From Galeopsis tetrahit (lineage: Eukaryota > Streptophyta > Magnoliopsida > Lamiales > Lamiaceae), in contig OY776119.1 in the NCBI GenBank assembly GCA_963675135.1, positions 45,383,198 to 45,447,197 of the forward strand: 64,000 nt of DNA. The letters are read 5' to 3'. How positions within the stretch are numbered: position 1 is the first letter of the stretch; the number at the start of each line of letters is the position of its first letter. Positions 32,589 to 44,531 of this stretch are shown here, in pieces. The notes under the pieces are model-generated. The model worked only from the letters and a program-made list of their open reading frames with translations, did not search any database and was not told the origin of the DNA. Position numbers and translations under genes: made by a program.

Positions 32589-32908
32589 TGAAAGAATAAG
32601 AGAAAATATATTTTACCTCAATTGAGGATTTTGATTTAGTATATTCAATATATATATAGATTACAATTAGGGTTTACATAGTAACCTACAAGTAATTACA
32701 AATATATGAAAATATATACAAATCTCTAAAGATCTTTGACTAAATCAATTTTTTTTTTTATGGAAGTTAAATACCCATCCCTTTTTTTCCCCTCCCCATG
32801 ACTCGAACCCAGGACCTAAGGCCTAGGTAGTGGTGCTCTAACCACTTGAGCTATCCCACTTTGTCTCTTTCACTAAATCAATTATGGACTAAATCATTAT
32901 TCCTATTA
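32589..32908 (-). repeat. 3' LTR of the 32589-37250 element, carrying a SINE
   Basis: Matches the 144-bp 5' LTR apart from a ~43-bp AT-rich extension (near 32610-32655) and the SINE plus its 11-bp target duplication. The c-rich run at 32909-32919 is the polypurine tract in complementary reading. Confidence 0.88.
32750..32871 (-). mobile_element. tRNA-derived SINE
   Basis: On the minus strand it begins with a tRNA-like head. An A box (tagctcaagtggttagagc) lies at 32834-32852 and a B box (gggttcgagtc) at 32801-32811. It ends in an A tail (t run at 32750-32759 in plus reading). It is bounded by the 11-bp duplication actaaatcaat at 32739-32749 and 32872-32882. At 122 bp it is short for a plant SINE. 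The 5' LTR lacks it, which proves insertion after the Copia element had integrated. Confidence 0.9.
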
Positions 32909-35900
32909 CCCCCCCCCCTCAAGAAAAGCGGATGTGGAGATACGCGAAACTTGGACCGAAAGAATTCAAATAATGGTCGCGGAAGACTCTTGGTGAATAT
33001 ATCAGCAAGTTGAAGATTTGAGGGGACAAAATGGGTAGATAGACGACCCGAAGCAACCATTTCCCGAACAAAATGATAATCAATATCTATGTGTTTTGCA
33101 CGCTTATGAGCCACCGGATTTTTGCTAGGAAATAGCGCAGACTTATTATCACACATGAGCTTTGGTGAAGATGAAGGCATGGCATGAAGTTCACGCAAGA
33201 GTAACGTGACCCAAATAACTTCTGAGGCAGCATTAGCCAAAGCCCTATACTCAGACTCACAACTGGAACGAGAGACAGTGGGTTGTTTCTTAGCACTCCA
33301 AGAAACAAGATTCGGACCCAAAAATATGGAATAACCATAAGTGGAGCGGCGAGTGTCAAGGCAACGAGCCCAATCAGCATCAGAGTAACCCAAAAGATTG
33401 AGAGGTCCACGAGTGAAATCCAGACCAAATGTAAGCGTGCCCTTGACATAACGAAGAATGCGCTTGACAGCTTGAAAATGAGCAACAGTGGGTTTCGATT
33501 GAAACTGACTTACAGTGTTCACAGCATATGATAAATCCGGCCTAGTTATAGTGAGATATTGCAACGCACCCACCAAAGAACGAAACTCAGTAGGATTGGA
33601 GTGAGGATCACCATCAACTGTAAGAATTTCCGATGATGAAAGTGGAGTAGACACTGGCTTGGCATCGAGAAGAGCAGATCGAAGAAGGTTGTCTCGCACA
33701 TACTTGGACTGACCCAAGAAGATACCAGATTTCGTATAAGTTACCTCCAAGCCGAGGAAATAATTCAGCCGCCCTAGAGCTTTAATCGCAAATTCACGGC
33801 GAATTCGAAGAATAATACGATCAATAAGCGACTGGTCACTCCCAGTGATAATAATGTCATCCACGTAGACAAGTAAATAAAGCAAAAAACGATCTTGGCG
33901 AAAGACAAACAAAGAAGTGTCAGATTTGCTTTCAAGAAAACCAAGACTTACCAAGAAGGCACAAAAGCGTTGAAACCACGCCCGAGGAGCCTGCTTCAAA
34001 CCATAAATCGCCTTATTTAGCCTGCAAACAAAGGAAGTACGAACAGAATCAATGTAGCCAGGTGGTTACTCCATATAAACAGGCTTTTGAAGAACACCAT
34101 GCAGAAAAGCATTGTTTACATCCAATTGACGTAATGGCCAATTATTAATAACCGCCAAAGAGAGTATGATACGAACAGTGGAAGCTTTGACTACAGGACT
34201 GAAAGTATGATCGTAGTCGAAACCAGGAAGCTGAGAAAACCCTTGAGCAACTAAGCGAGCTTTATAGCGATCAATAGAACCATTCACCAAATACTTGGTA
34301 CGAAAGACCCATTTAGAACCAATAACATTTTCAGTAGTAGGACGAGGGACCAAAGTCCAAGTGTTGTTGGCATGAAGAGCCTTAAGCTCGTCGTCCATTG
34401 CAGAAATCCAGTGAGGTGATTTTGCAACTGATTTGAAACCCTTGGGCTCCTTAGAATAGTGTAGAGTGGAAAGAAAACCATTATGAGCCAAGTAAGAAGT
34501 TGAAGGAGGATACTTTGGCTTGAAAATGCCATCCTTGGCACGTGTTCGCATAGGATGAGTTGATACCGAAGCATGTGGCGGCAAAGGGGCCAATGGCGAA
34601 GGCGGAGGCGAGGCCGGTGGTGAAGGTGGCGGAGAGGCCAGGCGCGCCGGAGATGCCGTAGACGTGAGATCCGGACATGCTGAACAAGGATTCGAAGCAG
34701 CCAAATCCATCGGAACCACTGCTGTACTCGAAGGCGAAGGAAAAATGGGAACCGAACCAAGATCCCTATAAGCCGAAAACTCCAACGAGTCGGCTGAAGA
34801 GGACCGTGTGGAAGGTGCAAAGGGAAAATATTCCTCATCAAACCGAGCATGCCTGCTAATATACAAACGAGACGATGTTGTATCGAGACAGCAAAAACCC
34901 TTATGCCTGGAACTGTAACCCAAGAAAACACAAGGAATGCTGCGAGGAGAAAACTTGTTAGCAGCATAATCACGTAAGCATGGATAAACTCGACATCCAA
35001 AGGTATGAAGATTATCATAATTCGTAGGAGAGGAAAATACCAACTGAAACGGTGATTTATCGAATAACACAGAAGAGGGTAAACGATTAATCACATAAAC
35101 TGCAGCACCAAAAGCTTCAACCCAATATTCCATAGGGACAGATGAATGAAACAACATAGATAACTCTGTTTCTGTAATATATCTATGTTTTCTTTCTACA
35201 CGGACATTTTGAGCAGGGGTGTATGGACAAGACATGGTATGTAGAATGCCACAATTTCTGAAAAGGTCTTGCAATTTGTTATTTGTGAACTCGGTACCCC
35301 CATCAGATTGAAAACGTTTGATAGTTGTGGAAAATTAATTTTCGACCAAAGATTTGAACTTAACAAACGTATCATAAAAATCTGATTTCAAACGAAGCGG
35401 ATAAAACCACGTAAAACGAGAGAAGTCATCAACGAAAACCACATAGTAGAGAAAACCATCACAAGATTTCACAGGAGACGGACCCCACAAATCACAATGA
35501 ATAACATCCAACAAACGCAAAGCGCATTTTTCATTATTGATAAAAGGAAGTCTTTTACTTTTAGCCAACTGACAAGAAGAACAAGCAAGAGGCCTAGGTA
35601 AAACAAAAGTAACTGACAAGAAACCAAGTTTGTTCAACAACTTAATAGTATCAAAATTTACATGGCCTGAACGACTATGCCACAATTCAAAAGAGGCACG
35701 TGTACGACGATTCCATAAAGCTGCCACCAAAGCCGCATGACCACGCTCCAAAATATATAATCCATTTTCACGTCTACCTCGTGCCAAAGGAATCCCTGTT
35801 ACCCGATTCTAAATTTCAAAATAGTCCTTAGAAAAAACAACATTCACCGGATTATCACTCGTAAGTTTGCTAACAGAAAGAAGGTTCTTCGTGATATGAG

Positions 35901-37046
35901 GAACCACGAGGACATTCAGTAGAGATAAATCACGAGATAAAGTATGAGAGTCAGTATGAGAAATAGAAAGAGTGTTACCATTTCCCACAACAACCCTATC
36001 AGAACCAGAGTAGTTCGATGTGGAGTCCAAACCATCAGTAGAATTAGCCATGTGTGATGAGGCACCCGTGTCGACATACCAATCAGGAGAGTTCTGATTT
36101 ATCGAACAAGCGTTTTGAAAGGCATGAGAAAGATTGACTTGTTGCGGAGGAGAATAGTAACGTTCTGGGCACACTCGAGCATAATGTTCACCACGGCAGA
36201 TTTGGCAATTAGGGGGATAGCGACCACCGAAACGACCACCACGGCCAGGATTACCGCCACGATTAGAATTAAAATTATATCCCCCACGGCCAGATTGATG
36301 GAACGAACCAGACTGGTAAACATTACTAGATTTCTTATTTGATCGTTGCTGCTGAGCAAGGAAAGCCGGTGACTGAGAGGAGGCAGAAGCGGAGTCGAGC
36401 GATTTTGTAAACAAATCGTGCGACTCGCTTTGGACAATAACTCAGGGAAGGAGGGCAGAGGCGTGAGATTAATTTGAGAAGTACAAAAGTCATGAAAATC
36501 CGTACCTAATCCGCGAAGGAACCAATGGGATTTATCAGTATCGTCGATCGAACAACCCATGGCAAGAAGTTGATCACACATATTCTTGAACGTGGCACCA
36601 TACTCCGTGACAGAACGGGAGCCTTTCTTGATAAGTTGCAATTCCTCCTTGAGACGAAGCTCTCTAGCCTTGGATGGCCGATTGAAAGCAGTAGCCAAGG
36701 TAGACCACATAGCAGCGGAGGTTGAGCATCCAACAACAACAGCCATGGCATCTTCAGTTAGGGTTGACGAGAGAAAAACTCTAACTATTTGATCTTTGTC
36801 AAGCCACTCATCGTAGGCAGGATTAGAGGAATCACCAGAATCAGTGGGGATCTTGGTAGATCGAGCAGGCAGCGAGCCATCAACGTAGGGAAGAAATTTC
36901 TGAGTGGCAAGAAGAGGATAGATTTGACCATACCACGTGAGATAGTTTGTGGGTTTGAGTTTAATGGTGACTATGTGAGTAATAGCATGTAGAGTAAGAG
37001 TCGAATAAAAAACGGAGGTGGAAGAAGAAGGTGTATCACCCGCCAT
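32909..37046 (-). pseudogene. Copia gag-pol of the 32589-37250 element, few disruptions
   Basis: Gag starts at 37046 (MAGDTPSSSTS) with PTNYLTWYGQIYPLL and DFHDFCTSQI. A frameshift near 36430 leads to a Gly/Arg-rich stretch with a knuckle-like CQICRGEHYARVC. Protease core WYVDTGASSHM is near 36070. After a stop at ~35808 comes the pre-integrase ELWHSRSGHVN, then integrase (DVIHCDLWGP near 35510; a stop at ~35334; QNVRVERKHR where the family has QNGVVERKHR). RT includes WISAMDDELKALHANNTW and, after a stop near 34065, QAPRAWFQRF and YVDDIIITG (~33850). RNase H has DADWARCLDTRRST and ends DIFTKSLPRPLF near 32990. Three stops and one frameshift separate it from an open polyprotein. Confidence 0.9.
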
Positions 37047-37095
37047 GATGAAGAGAATTTTGGTAAAAAAAAACTAGGGTTTCTCAGCCTTGTTA

Positions 37096-37106
37096 GGCTG
37101 ATACCA
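37096..37106 (-). other. Primer-binding site, initiator tRNA-Met type
   Basis: Reads tggtatcagcc on the minus strand, directly adjoining the 5' LTR end at 37107. The same site adjoins the LTR at 52525. Confidence 0.88.
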
Positions 37107-37250
37107 TGAAAGAATAAGAGAAAATATATATAAAGATTACAATTAGGGTTTACAGAGTAACCTACAAGTAATTACAGATATGGAAAATATATACAAATCT
37201 CTAAAGATCTTTGACTAAATCAATTATGGACTAAATCATTATTCCTATTA
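37107..37250 (-). repeat. 5' LTR (144 bp) of the 32589-37250 element
   Basis: Unusually short LTR. In plus reading it runs from tgaaagaataag to ttcctatta and shares the block ctctaaagatctttgac with the 3' LTR. It is followed by the target duplication gagat. Confidence 0.9.
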
Positions 37251-37427
37251 GAGATGATTGTGTGATAGATTCAAATCTGTTAGAAATGTTAGATTGATCA
37301 AAGTTTGAGGAATGCCTCCCGTAGTTTGATTGCTGGAAATGTCCAACTGCTCGAGATTGGTCATACGGCTAAGTGTTGGTGGAATTCTGTTGTGGGAGAG
37401 ATTGAGCAGCCGTAGTGAAGTTAGATT

Positions 37428-38728
37428 TGAGTTAATAATATTGAGTAAGCTAGTAAAAGTCTAGAGGGGAGGGGTGAATAGACTTTTAAAAATCTTTCAA
37501 TATATTAGAATACGTAATGCGGAATAATCAGATTAATAATGAGCCCAATCAAATTTATACTCAACTTATATTCGAAATTCGAACTATTGTTATGAATACT
37601 CTACTTGTCTTGTTTAGATAAGCAATTAAACAATTAATCAATTGAACAAACAGTACAGTAAATCAACACACCACGATTTTATAGTGGTTCGACAACTTGT
37701 CTACATCCACTCTCACAACTCCAGTCGTGAAATTTATTAACTCTTCCAATCGAGTATTCTTGTGATTTTAAGTCCCAAGATATAAGACTTAGATCTTCTC
37801 GACAACACTACCATGTGCTTCTTCGATCTTACTAGCGATTTACAAGTATCTAGCAACTTGAAACAGTAAACAAAAATAAAACTTCTCTTCGTTGAGTAGT
37901 AGCCTTCTTTGATCTTCACTTGTCTTCTGGCTTCTTTCTGAACTTCAATCTCTGAGAGTAATTTCTTAACTTGAATGTAGAATATCAATGCTTCAACAAT
38001 TTCTGAGTCCTCTCTAAACGTTCAATACCTTGCGGTATTTATAAACTTCTAATTCCAAGAACTTTCAGTTGTGTAACAACCTTTTCTTGAAAACTAACTT
38101 GTAACTGTTTTTCTTATCCTTTCACGCGTTTCTTCAGTTAATTAGTTATTCCTTAACTAACTCTTCAATCTTTATCTTTAACACGCTTTTGTAACTATCT
38201 TCAAGTTGACCTGTCTTGTTGAGTCGCACCTGTCTTGTCCTTCAGTAGTAGACTTCGTCTTCTACTTGTCTTGTGCAGTAGACTTCTTCAGATTACAACA
38301 TAGAACTAATCTAGTCCTAACATCTAATCCTAACAAGACTATTACATTACATTAAGCTCTTGTTATAAAGCTTAGTCAACTTAGAAAACTATACATCAAT
38401 ATACGTTCACATAAAACAATCATGAGCTTCTGTACAACTCAAATAGCTCAATATAAAACCTATCAAGTATACAAAGTATCAACAATTTATAAGTACTTGT
38501 CTTTTATATTTATCATGTTAACTTGACTTGTCTTATGAACTAGTACTTGCTTTGTGAACTAGTACTTGTCTTGTGAACCTCTACTGATCTGTTCAGGGTG
38601 ACTTCTTCTTAACTAGACTAGATCAGTCAACACTTAGAAAATATTCAAGTCTACTTTTGGCTTATAAAAACTTCATCTTTATCTTTTATCATCATTTAGA
38701 ACTTGTCTTTAGGATTCATATCCCAACA
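37428..38728 (-). repeat. Family-A LTR fragment, minus orientation
   Basis: Corresponds to the LTRs at 18814 and 25877 in reverse. At its right end it has the true LTR start (ggattcatatcccaaca at 38712-38728), and it includes the internal ~215 bp missing from the 5' LTR of the other copy. At the left it lacks the last ~15 bp and joins the receptor-like protein exon at a short shared string taactcaa, suggesting a microhomology junction. Much of the U3 gatctga repeat is replaced by acttgtctt-type repeats. Confidence 0.78.
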
Positions 38729-39720
38729 ATAACTATCTAGGGAAGTTATATGTGCGGAATTAGTGGTTAGCCCTTAAGTTTAAACTCCTTTTTATATTCT
38801 GAAATCACTTAAGCAGTTTATCACAGTCTATCAGGGAAGTTGTCCAAATCAGGTTTTGCACAATTTGTGATATGATTCTTTGAAAGTTCAGTTTATGTGT
38901 GCAGTGTTGAATTTATGAAAGTACTTTGAATGTAAATCAACACAGTGGTTTATAGTGGTTCAGAGACTCAAGCTCCTACATCCACTTTTCCTGATTTAAC
39001 AGGATAATTTCTTCACTCTTGGAATTAACTTGTTTTATAGTGCCAAGGTGCACTTGATCAAGAACACCACTACTTGGTCAATTGATCCCTAGGATGTCTA
39101 GAGTCCTAGTACCCTTTTTCAATTCAGAACTAAACTATTCTTCTCTCAACAATTAGTTCCTTCCACTTCTACTACTACAACCTTCTCACTTTCTCACTTG
39201 AAAGAGGTAAGGGTTGAAGTAAGGTTCTAACTAATGAGATATCCTTTTACAATGAAGGTCAGTGTATAAGGATATGATATCTCTTCTAAGCCTTTTATGG
39301 ATGTACAATGAAGTTCAGCTTAGATGAAGTGTTTAAAGACTAAGAATGTCTTTTGAGGACTTTTGAAGCTTCAAAGTAGATGTTCAGTTGGATGTAGATT
39401 GGATTCTCAAGGGTTTCTTCAAATGGTCTTCGCACTTCTATATTTATAGACAATTTTGAGGATTTGCCCGTTGGAGAGGCAGTCCCAAAATGCTATAAAT
39501 GTCTTCCTTGAGTTCTTCAATTTGGAAGACAGATTCTGATAGTGACATGTCCTTGTTTTGGGAAATAAACGGTTGCAACAACTTTGTCTTCATTCTGAGC
39601 ACTTTTCCCAATGTCTGACTTCAAGATTCATTTGGTCAAACATGGACATCTCTTCTTATCAGTATTACTGAGATAAGGACAAGCTTCCTTATCACTTAGA
39701 AAATATTCAAGTCATCCTAT
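38729..39720 (-). repeat. Family-B LTR fragment, minus orientation
   Basis: Matches the LTR at 6710-8268 from about 6890 onward. Shared blocks include tagtggttcagagactcaa (38949), tttatagtgccaaggtgcac (39032) and the TATA-region tatttatagaca (39441). Neither LTR end is present. The phrase cttagaaaatattcaag occurs at 38635 inside the neighbouring family-A LTR and again at 39698 at this fragment's right edge, a possible footprint of how the two pieces were joined. Confidence 0.7.
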
Positions 39721-40089
39721 AGGTAATTAATTAATTATTTTTTCTAATTTACCCAAATTAAACCATATCTATTGAGATTCATAATGATTCAATAATAGGT
39801 AAAATTGCAAGTAAATATGTAAATTAATTAAATTGTACTGCAGGATGCCTGATCTGAATGGGGAAACTAATCTAGAGCTCGCCAAATTATATTACAACCT
39901 TTGCCAAGCACAACATCAGATCGAATGGAGCCATATGCTAAAGTACATTGCTCAATTTTGATCCAAGTTCACCTTTCAATTTAGTTTCAATTTTGACCCA
40001 AAATTGCTAGTATATATTGAAAACGTTTAGTTGTTTTATGTCACACAAATGTTCAATTTTTAGCCTGGCCTATAGTATATATCATTAAT

Positions 40090-43000
40090 GACGCGTGCAA
40101 CTCCCCCTCCGTTTCAAATAATTTGGGCCCCACACCCACACCCACACCCACACCCGATCAGGAGAACCATACCCCTCCCCCTGACCCGAACAACCCTGTT
40201 CCCCAAAACTTACCTAACCCGAACATCTTCACCCAAGGCCCGAACCCTTTGATCGAACCTAACCTGGAACACTCTGGAGGGGCCGTCCAAGTCCCCTTTG
40301 GCCCTTCTCTTTCAGTCGAGCAAGATTCATGCCCCCCATCTCGCCCCTCTCTCACCGAAATCCTTCCTCCCCCACCCAATCGGCCAAAAGCCATCAGACC
40401 ACCCAAAAAAGCCAAGATTCCCCCAAGAATCAAGAAAAAAATGGCCAAAGCTGAATGGGAGGCATTTACAAAAGACATGGCAGAGGATAACTTCACTGAG
40501 GCGGAAAATAAAATTAAGAATTTTGGGCGACAGTTGGGAATCTTATGCCCAACGGAAGACCAGTTCAAGGCTACGGCAGGCAACAGCCTGAAGTAAAGTA
40601 GACCCATCCGAGCTCTCAGATACCAGGTGTGTATAATTTTAATGCGATTACTCAGTTATAATGTTAGAGGTCTGGGGAGTCCGAAGTCCGTGATTTGATC
40701 CAAAAAAATAAAATTGAGGTATGCTTTATTCAAGAAACCAAAGCCGAAAAAGTGGATATCTCCATGGCTAGAGGAATCTGGGGTAAAAATAAATGCGGAT
40801 ACGTATCTCGTCCGGCTAAGGGAAGGTCTGGGGGTATTGCAACTTTCTGGGACGCAGAGTACTTGCAATGCACCAGCGCGTGGCACTCAAATGGCCTTCT
40901 TGTGGTGAATACTACCCATAGCAAGGATTCATCGGATATATGTTTGATAAATATATATGCCCCCTGCCACCCCCGCGAGAAACGTGAATTATGGGACTTA
41001 TTAAGCCTGGTGATTCAGCAGAATAATGGGAAACAAATTTGCATTGCATGGGATTTTAATGCAATTAGATATCAAAATGAAAGAGTTGGGAAATCTGGAA
41101 TCATCAACAGGAGAGAAATTGAGGACTTTGATCATTTCATCACCAATGCCAATCTAATTGATATCCCACTTTCTTTTCGGACCTACACATGGTATCGAGT
41201 CGACGGCTCTTGCAAGAGCAAGCTTGATCGTGTACTGCTGAATGAAGATTGGGTGCTGGCGGATCCGCCTGCTCGCCTCTTGTGCCTCTCGAGAACCATC
41301 TCCGACCATTGCCCTTTGGTTTTGGAGGACCAAAAAATTGATTGGGGACCCAAACCTTTCCGCTTCTTCAACGCTTGGATCCGATATCCATCATTCAAAG
41401 AATTCATGAAGGAGATGTGGGAAGGCAACCAGGTTGAAGGAAGAAGAAGCTACGTAATAAAAGAAAAATATAAGAAGGCGAAAATTTACTTTCGCGAATG
41501 GAGCAAACTGTCATTTGGTGATTTGGACATGAAAATAGAGGAGAACAAGCAGCTCCTTTTTTAACTAGACATCACTGACGATTCATTCGGTCTCGAAGAA
41601 GATGAAATTGAGCAGAGAAGAAGAATCATAGAAGAGCTAACCATAGACTTCGGCACGAGACATAGTTTCCTGAGACAAAAGGCAAGAAATAAATGGATTA
41701 AGGAAGGCGATGCAAACACTAAATTCTTCCATAAATGCATGAATGCTCGGAGAAAGGCTAACGACTTGGCTCACTTGAATTTTGACGGTACTTGGCTCTC
41801 TTCCCCTGCAGAAATCAAGTCTGCTATCCATAATCACTTCAAATGCCACTTTCAGGCCCCAATCCCCAATCGACCAAGTATCCCCCCTGACTTCTGCCTC
41901 CATAAAGTCAGTGATCTTGACAACAACATGCTCATCGAGCCCTTCTCAGCCTCAGAAATCAGAGACGCCGTTTGGAGTTGTGATTCTTCCAAAAGCCCGG
42001 GTCCAGATGGCTTCACATTCGCATTTATTAAAGAAAGCTGGGAATATTTGAAGGATGATTTCCAGAAATTACTTGATGAATTCCACTCAAATGGGAAATT
42101 CGTTAGGGGTTTCAATCCATCATCCATCATAATATTTAAATAAGTAAATAATTTTTCATAATATAAAAAAAATATATAATATGAAAACAAAATCAAGATT
42201 TATTCCTAAGTCAATTAATTACTAGAAAAATTAATTAACTTATCTAATTAATAATTTAAAAACTCAATTAACCTAATTAAAAAAATAATTTAAAAAATCA
42301 ATTAACATACTCAAATAAATATAAATTTTATCTTTAAAATAATAAAAATCCCAAATAATATTTTTTATTAAAATTGTCAAAAACTCTTATTAAAACTTCA
42401 CAATTATTTTAATATCTTAAATAAATAAAAAAATCCACAAATATTTAAAATCCCCAAATAAATCAAAAAAATACTCAAATATATCCAAAATTTTCATCTC
42501 TTACCCACGGTAATTGAAAGATGATGATGAACATTATATTTTTTAACAATTTATTAATTTTATTGTTTTTCATTTTTATTATTCAATTTTTAATTTGATA
42601 TTATTTCGTACAAAAATATGTGGACCCACTTTGTGTAATACTTAGATAATTTTTTATATTTATTTGATTACTTTAAAATAAATAAATAATTTTATAATAC
42701 TTATATTGCGTTGTGCCACAATTTGCACGAATGGATTAGATATCCTCCAAGTCAGATATCCAAATTCCCGAGCAAGTATACGAATAATCCGGATATAACG
42801 CCTCCTCCAAAATGATCCTCCGAGAACCTGCAAAAGACACGCTGGAGGGGAGTCCGGCGCGGACACTCCGACGCTCAAGTCAGTACGTGTGATTCGGTGT
42901 ATAATGAGGACCTAAGAGTCCTCTTTTTACCTATCCTTCTACCAAATACCAAAAAAAACATTGAGTGAAATCATCAAACTTCAGAGAAATTTTCTTTGGG

Positions 43001-44356
43001 GGGGGGGGGGAGTGAGCTCTACAAAAATCCCATGGGTTTCATGGAATGATGTTTGTAGAGCAAAGGCGGATGGGGGTTTAGGTGTAAAGAATATTGAATT
43101 ATTTAACAAATCTCTTCTTGGCATGTGGGCATGGAGGATTCGGACCGAACCCAACTCACTTTGGGCACGGGTTCTTGATTCAAAATACGACTTAAACTCG
43201 ATACAAGGAACGACTCCACCGATGAACAGGAACCTGGCTTCAAATTGGTGGAAATTCATGGTCGAGCTGCTCTCCTCTAACCAGTCCAACCACTTGTTCG
43301 GAGCCAATCTGGAAAAAAAAGTGGGCGATGGAAGTTGCTCCTCTTTCTGGCACGACAGGTGGTTTGACGAGGCAAACCAAAGTGAACTCTTCCCAAGACT
43401 TTTCTCAATTTGTACCAACAAGGAGGCATTGATTAGTGAGTGTGGTGAATGGGTGAATGGAAACTGGAAATGGAACTTACTGTGGAGAAGAGATTTATTC
43501 ACTTGGGAAGAAAATCTCAATACTCATTTACTTCATTTGCTAGACTCTACTAATCTGCAGGAACATGTTGCCGATTCGTGGATTTGGAAGCTATCTAGTG
43601 ACGGAAAATATTCAGCCAAATCAGCGTACGATGGTATCGAATTGCCAGCCCCAACCCAAGTTCTAGACGTCAACTCCCGAGAGGCCCTTCGCAGAATCTG
43701 GAATAGCCTAACCCCTTCTAAATTTTCGGGGTTAGCATGGAAGGTGATTAGAGAAAGATTGGCGACTAGGTCCGAACTAAAGAAACGAAATATCCTTGGT
43801 GACAGCGAGGATCTCTCATGCACTCTCTGCGGTCAAGAAGAGGCGACAATTCAGCACCACTTCTTCAGTTGTGGATTCTATGGAAAATTATGGAACCTTT
43901 GCTGCAGATGGCTCAACATCAACTCGACTCTCCACTTCAGCCCGGCGGCACACTTCCTCCAATTCTGCGGGCTGATGAAAGCCAAACGAAAGACCCCCAT
44001 TATGGAATGTTTGTGGTGCATGATAGTGTGGTTCATTTGGAAAGCTCGAAACGAAAAAATCTTTGCAAACGAGCATCCCAAAATGGAGAAGATCTTCGAT
44101 GAACTCCGATCCATGGCGTGGAACAGCCTCTCGTAGCATAGAACTTGCCCAGCCTCCACATCCTTCAATGACTGGTGTGCAAGCCCTTCATCAGTGTGCT
44201 TGTAACAATTCTTGTGACATTTCCAGTAGCTAGGTGTACTTGGTGCTGTTGCACCACTTCTATAATTTCCATGTAACTCTCGAGTGCTTCACTCCTTTGA
44301 GTACTTCTGGTACTCGGTAATATAATTACCTTTTTCCTTTCAAAAAAAAAAAAAAA
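40090..44356 (+). mobile_element. L1-type LINE with endonuclease and zf-RVT regions, RT core lost
   Basis: ORF1 tail (Pro-rich, Lys-rich; about 40123-40596) precedes ORF2 at 40642 (MRLLSYNVRGLGSP). After an early frame break the AP-endonuclease continues with IQETKAEK, NIYAPCHP, AWDFNAIR (usually GDFN), SKLDRVL and SDHCPLVL. The RT start is present to SKSPGPDGFTF and GKFVRGFN (about 42110). From ~42137 to 42955 unrelated AT-rich DNA replaces the RT core including the catalytic YADD box. Coding resumes at 42961 with LQRNFLWGGG, WVSWNDVC and GGLGVKNIELFNKSLLG, through the zf-RVT region to 44136. A 3' untranslated region and A tail end near 44356. It lies in the sense direction in an intron of the diterpene synthase. 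The 3' end matches 3291-4057. Confidence 0.88.
42137..42955. other. Foreign AT-rich insert replacing the LINE's RT core
   Basis: Bases 42144-42660 are very AT-rich with aataattt / caattaa repeats. Bases 42715-42945 are more balanced and hold strings such as ctccgagaacctgcaaa and cactccgacgctcaagtcag, a phrase I associate with plant transposon leaders but cannot assign. No flanking duplication was found, so this is more likely a deletion-insertion than a clean transposition. Confidence 0.5.
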
Positions 44357-44531
44357 CTTGTTTACTGTCCAAATCTGACCCCATAATGCGAAGTTGTTTT
44401 CAATTTTTCGGCGATTTAGGGGTCAAAATTGAACAATTTAAAAAAAAATATTGGGACTACATATAAAATGGGAACTTTTTTGGGACCGAATTTGAACATT
44501 AGACAAGTTATTGGACCAATTAAGCTCGTAG
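44357..44531. other. Intron remainder between LINE tail and next diterpene-synthase exon
   Basis: AT-rich intron sequence ending in the acceptor ctcgtag at 44525-44531. No separate element is recognised. Confidence 0.5.

Larger units (their letters stand above)
32589..37250 (-). mobile_element. Complete-ended Copia element, 4662 bp, with short LTRs
   Basis: Flanked by gagat at 32584-32588 and 37251-37255. In plus reading the LTRs begin tgaaagaataag and end ttcctatta, so in element sense they run TAATAG...TTCA and not the usual TG...CA. It contains a primer-binding site, gag-pol in the minus orientation and a purine tract beside the 3' LTR. Only a few stops and one frameshift break the coding region, so it is fairly young. 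It sits inside the receptor-like protein gene in the same orientation as that gene. Confidence 0.93.
32386..37434 (-). pseudogene. LRR receptor-like protein gene split by a Copia insertion
   Basis: Minus-strand exon in two parts. From 37434 to 37251: NLTSLRLLNLSHN, then MTNLEQLDISSNQ and GGIPQTLINLTFLTDLNLSHN, the last LRRs of a receptor-like protein. From 32588 to 32386 the reading continues in frame after the 5-bp target duplication: VGPIPEAAQFSTFSNDSF, GNSRLCRAPL, CGNEREPPSPGEEYDDEED and GFTWKEMVIGYG. It then stops abruptly at Copia protease sequence (32385). Its own transmembrane segment is missing; an equivalent one lies at 29011-29150. Such proteins act at the plasma membrane in defence or development. 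Upstream the LRRs end at an LTR fragment (37428), so most of the ectodomain is gone. Confidence 0.85.

Noticed and set aside
32795..32860. A tRNA gene
   Set aside because: A and B boxes are present but no cloverleaf acceptor stem closes; the A tail and 11-bp target duplication identify a SINE.
34284..35018. Long minus-strand Leu/Arg-rich frame
   Set aside because: Alternative frame of the Copia integrase-RT linker, overlapping the real frame 34066-35274.
40123..40160. Telomere-like or satellite cacccacaccc run
   Set aside because: Only about four units, and it encodes the Thr-Pro stretch of LINE ORF1.
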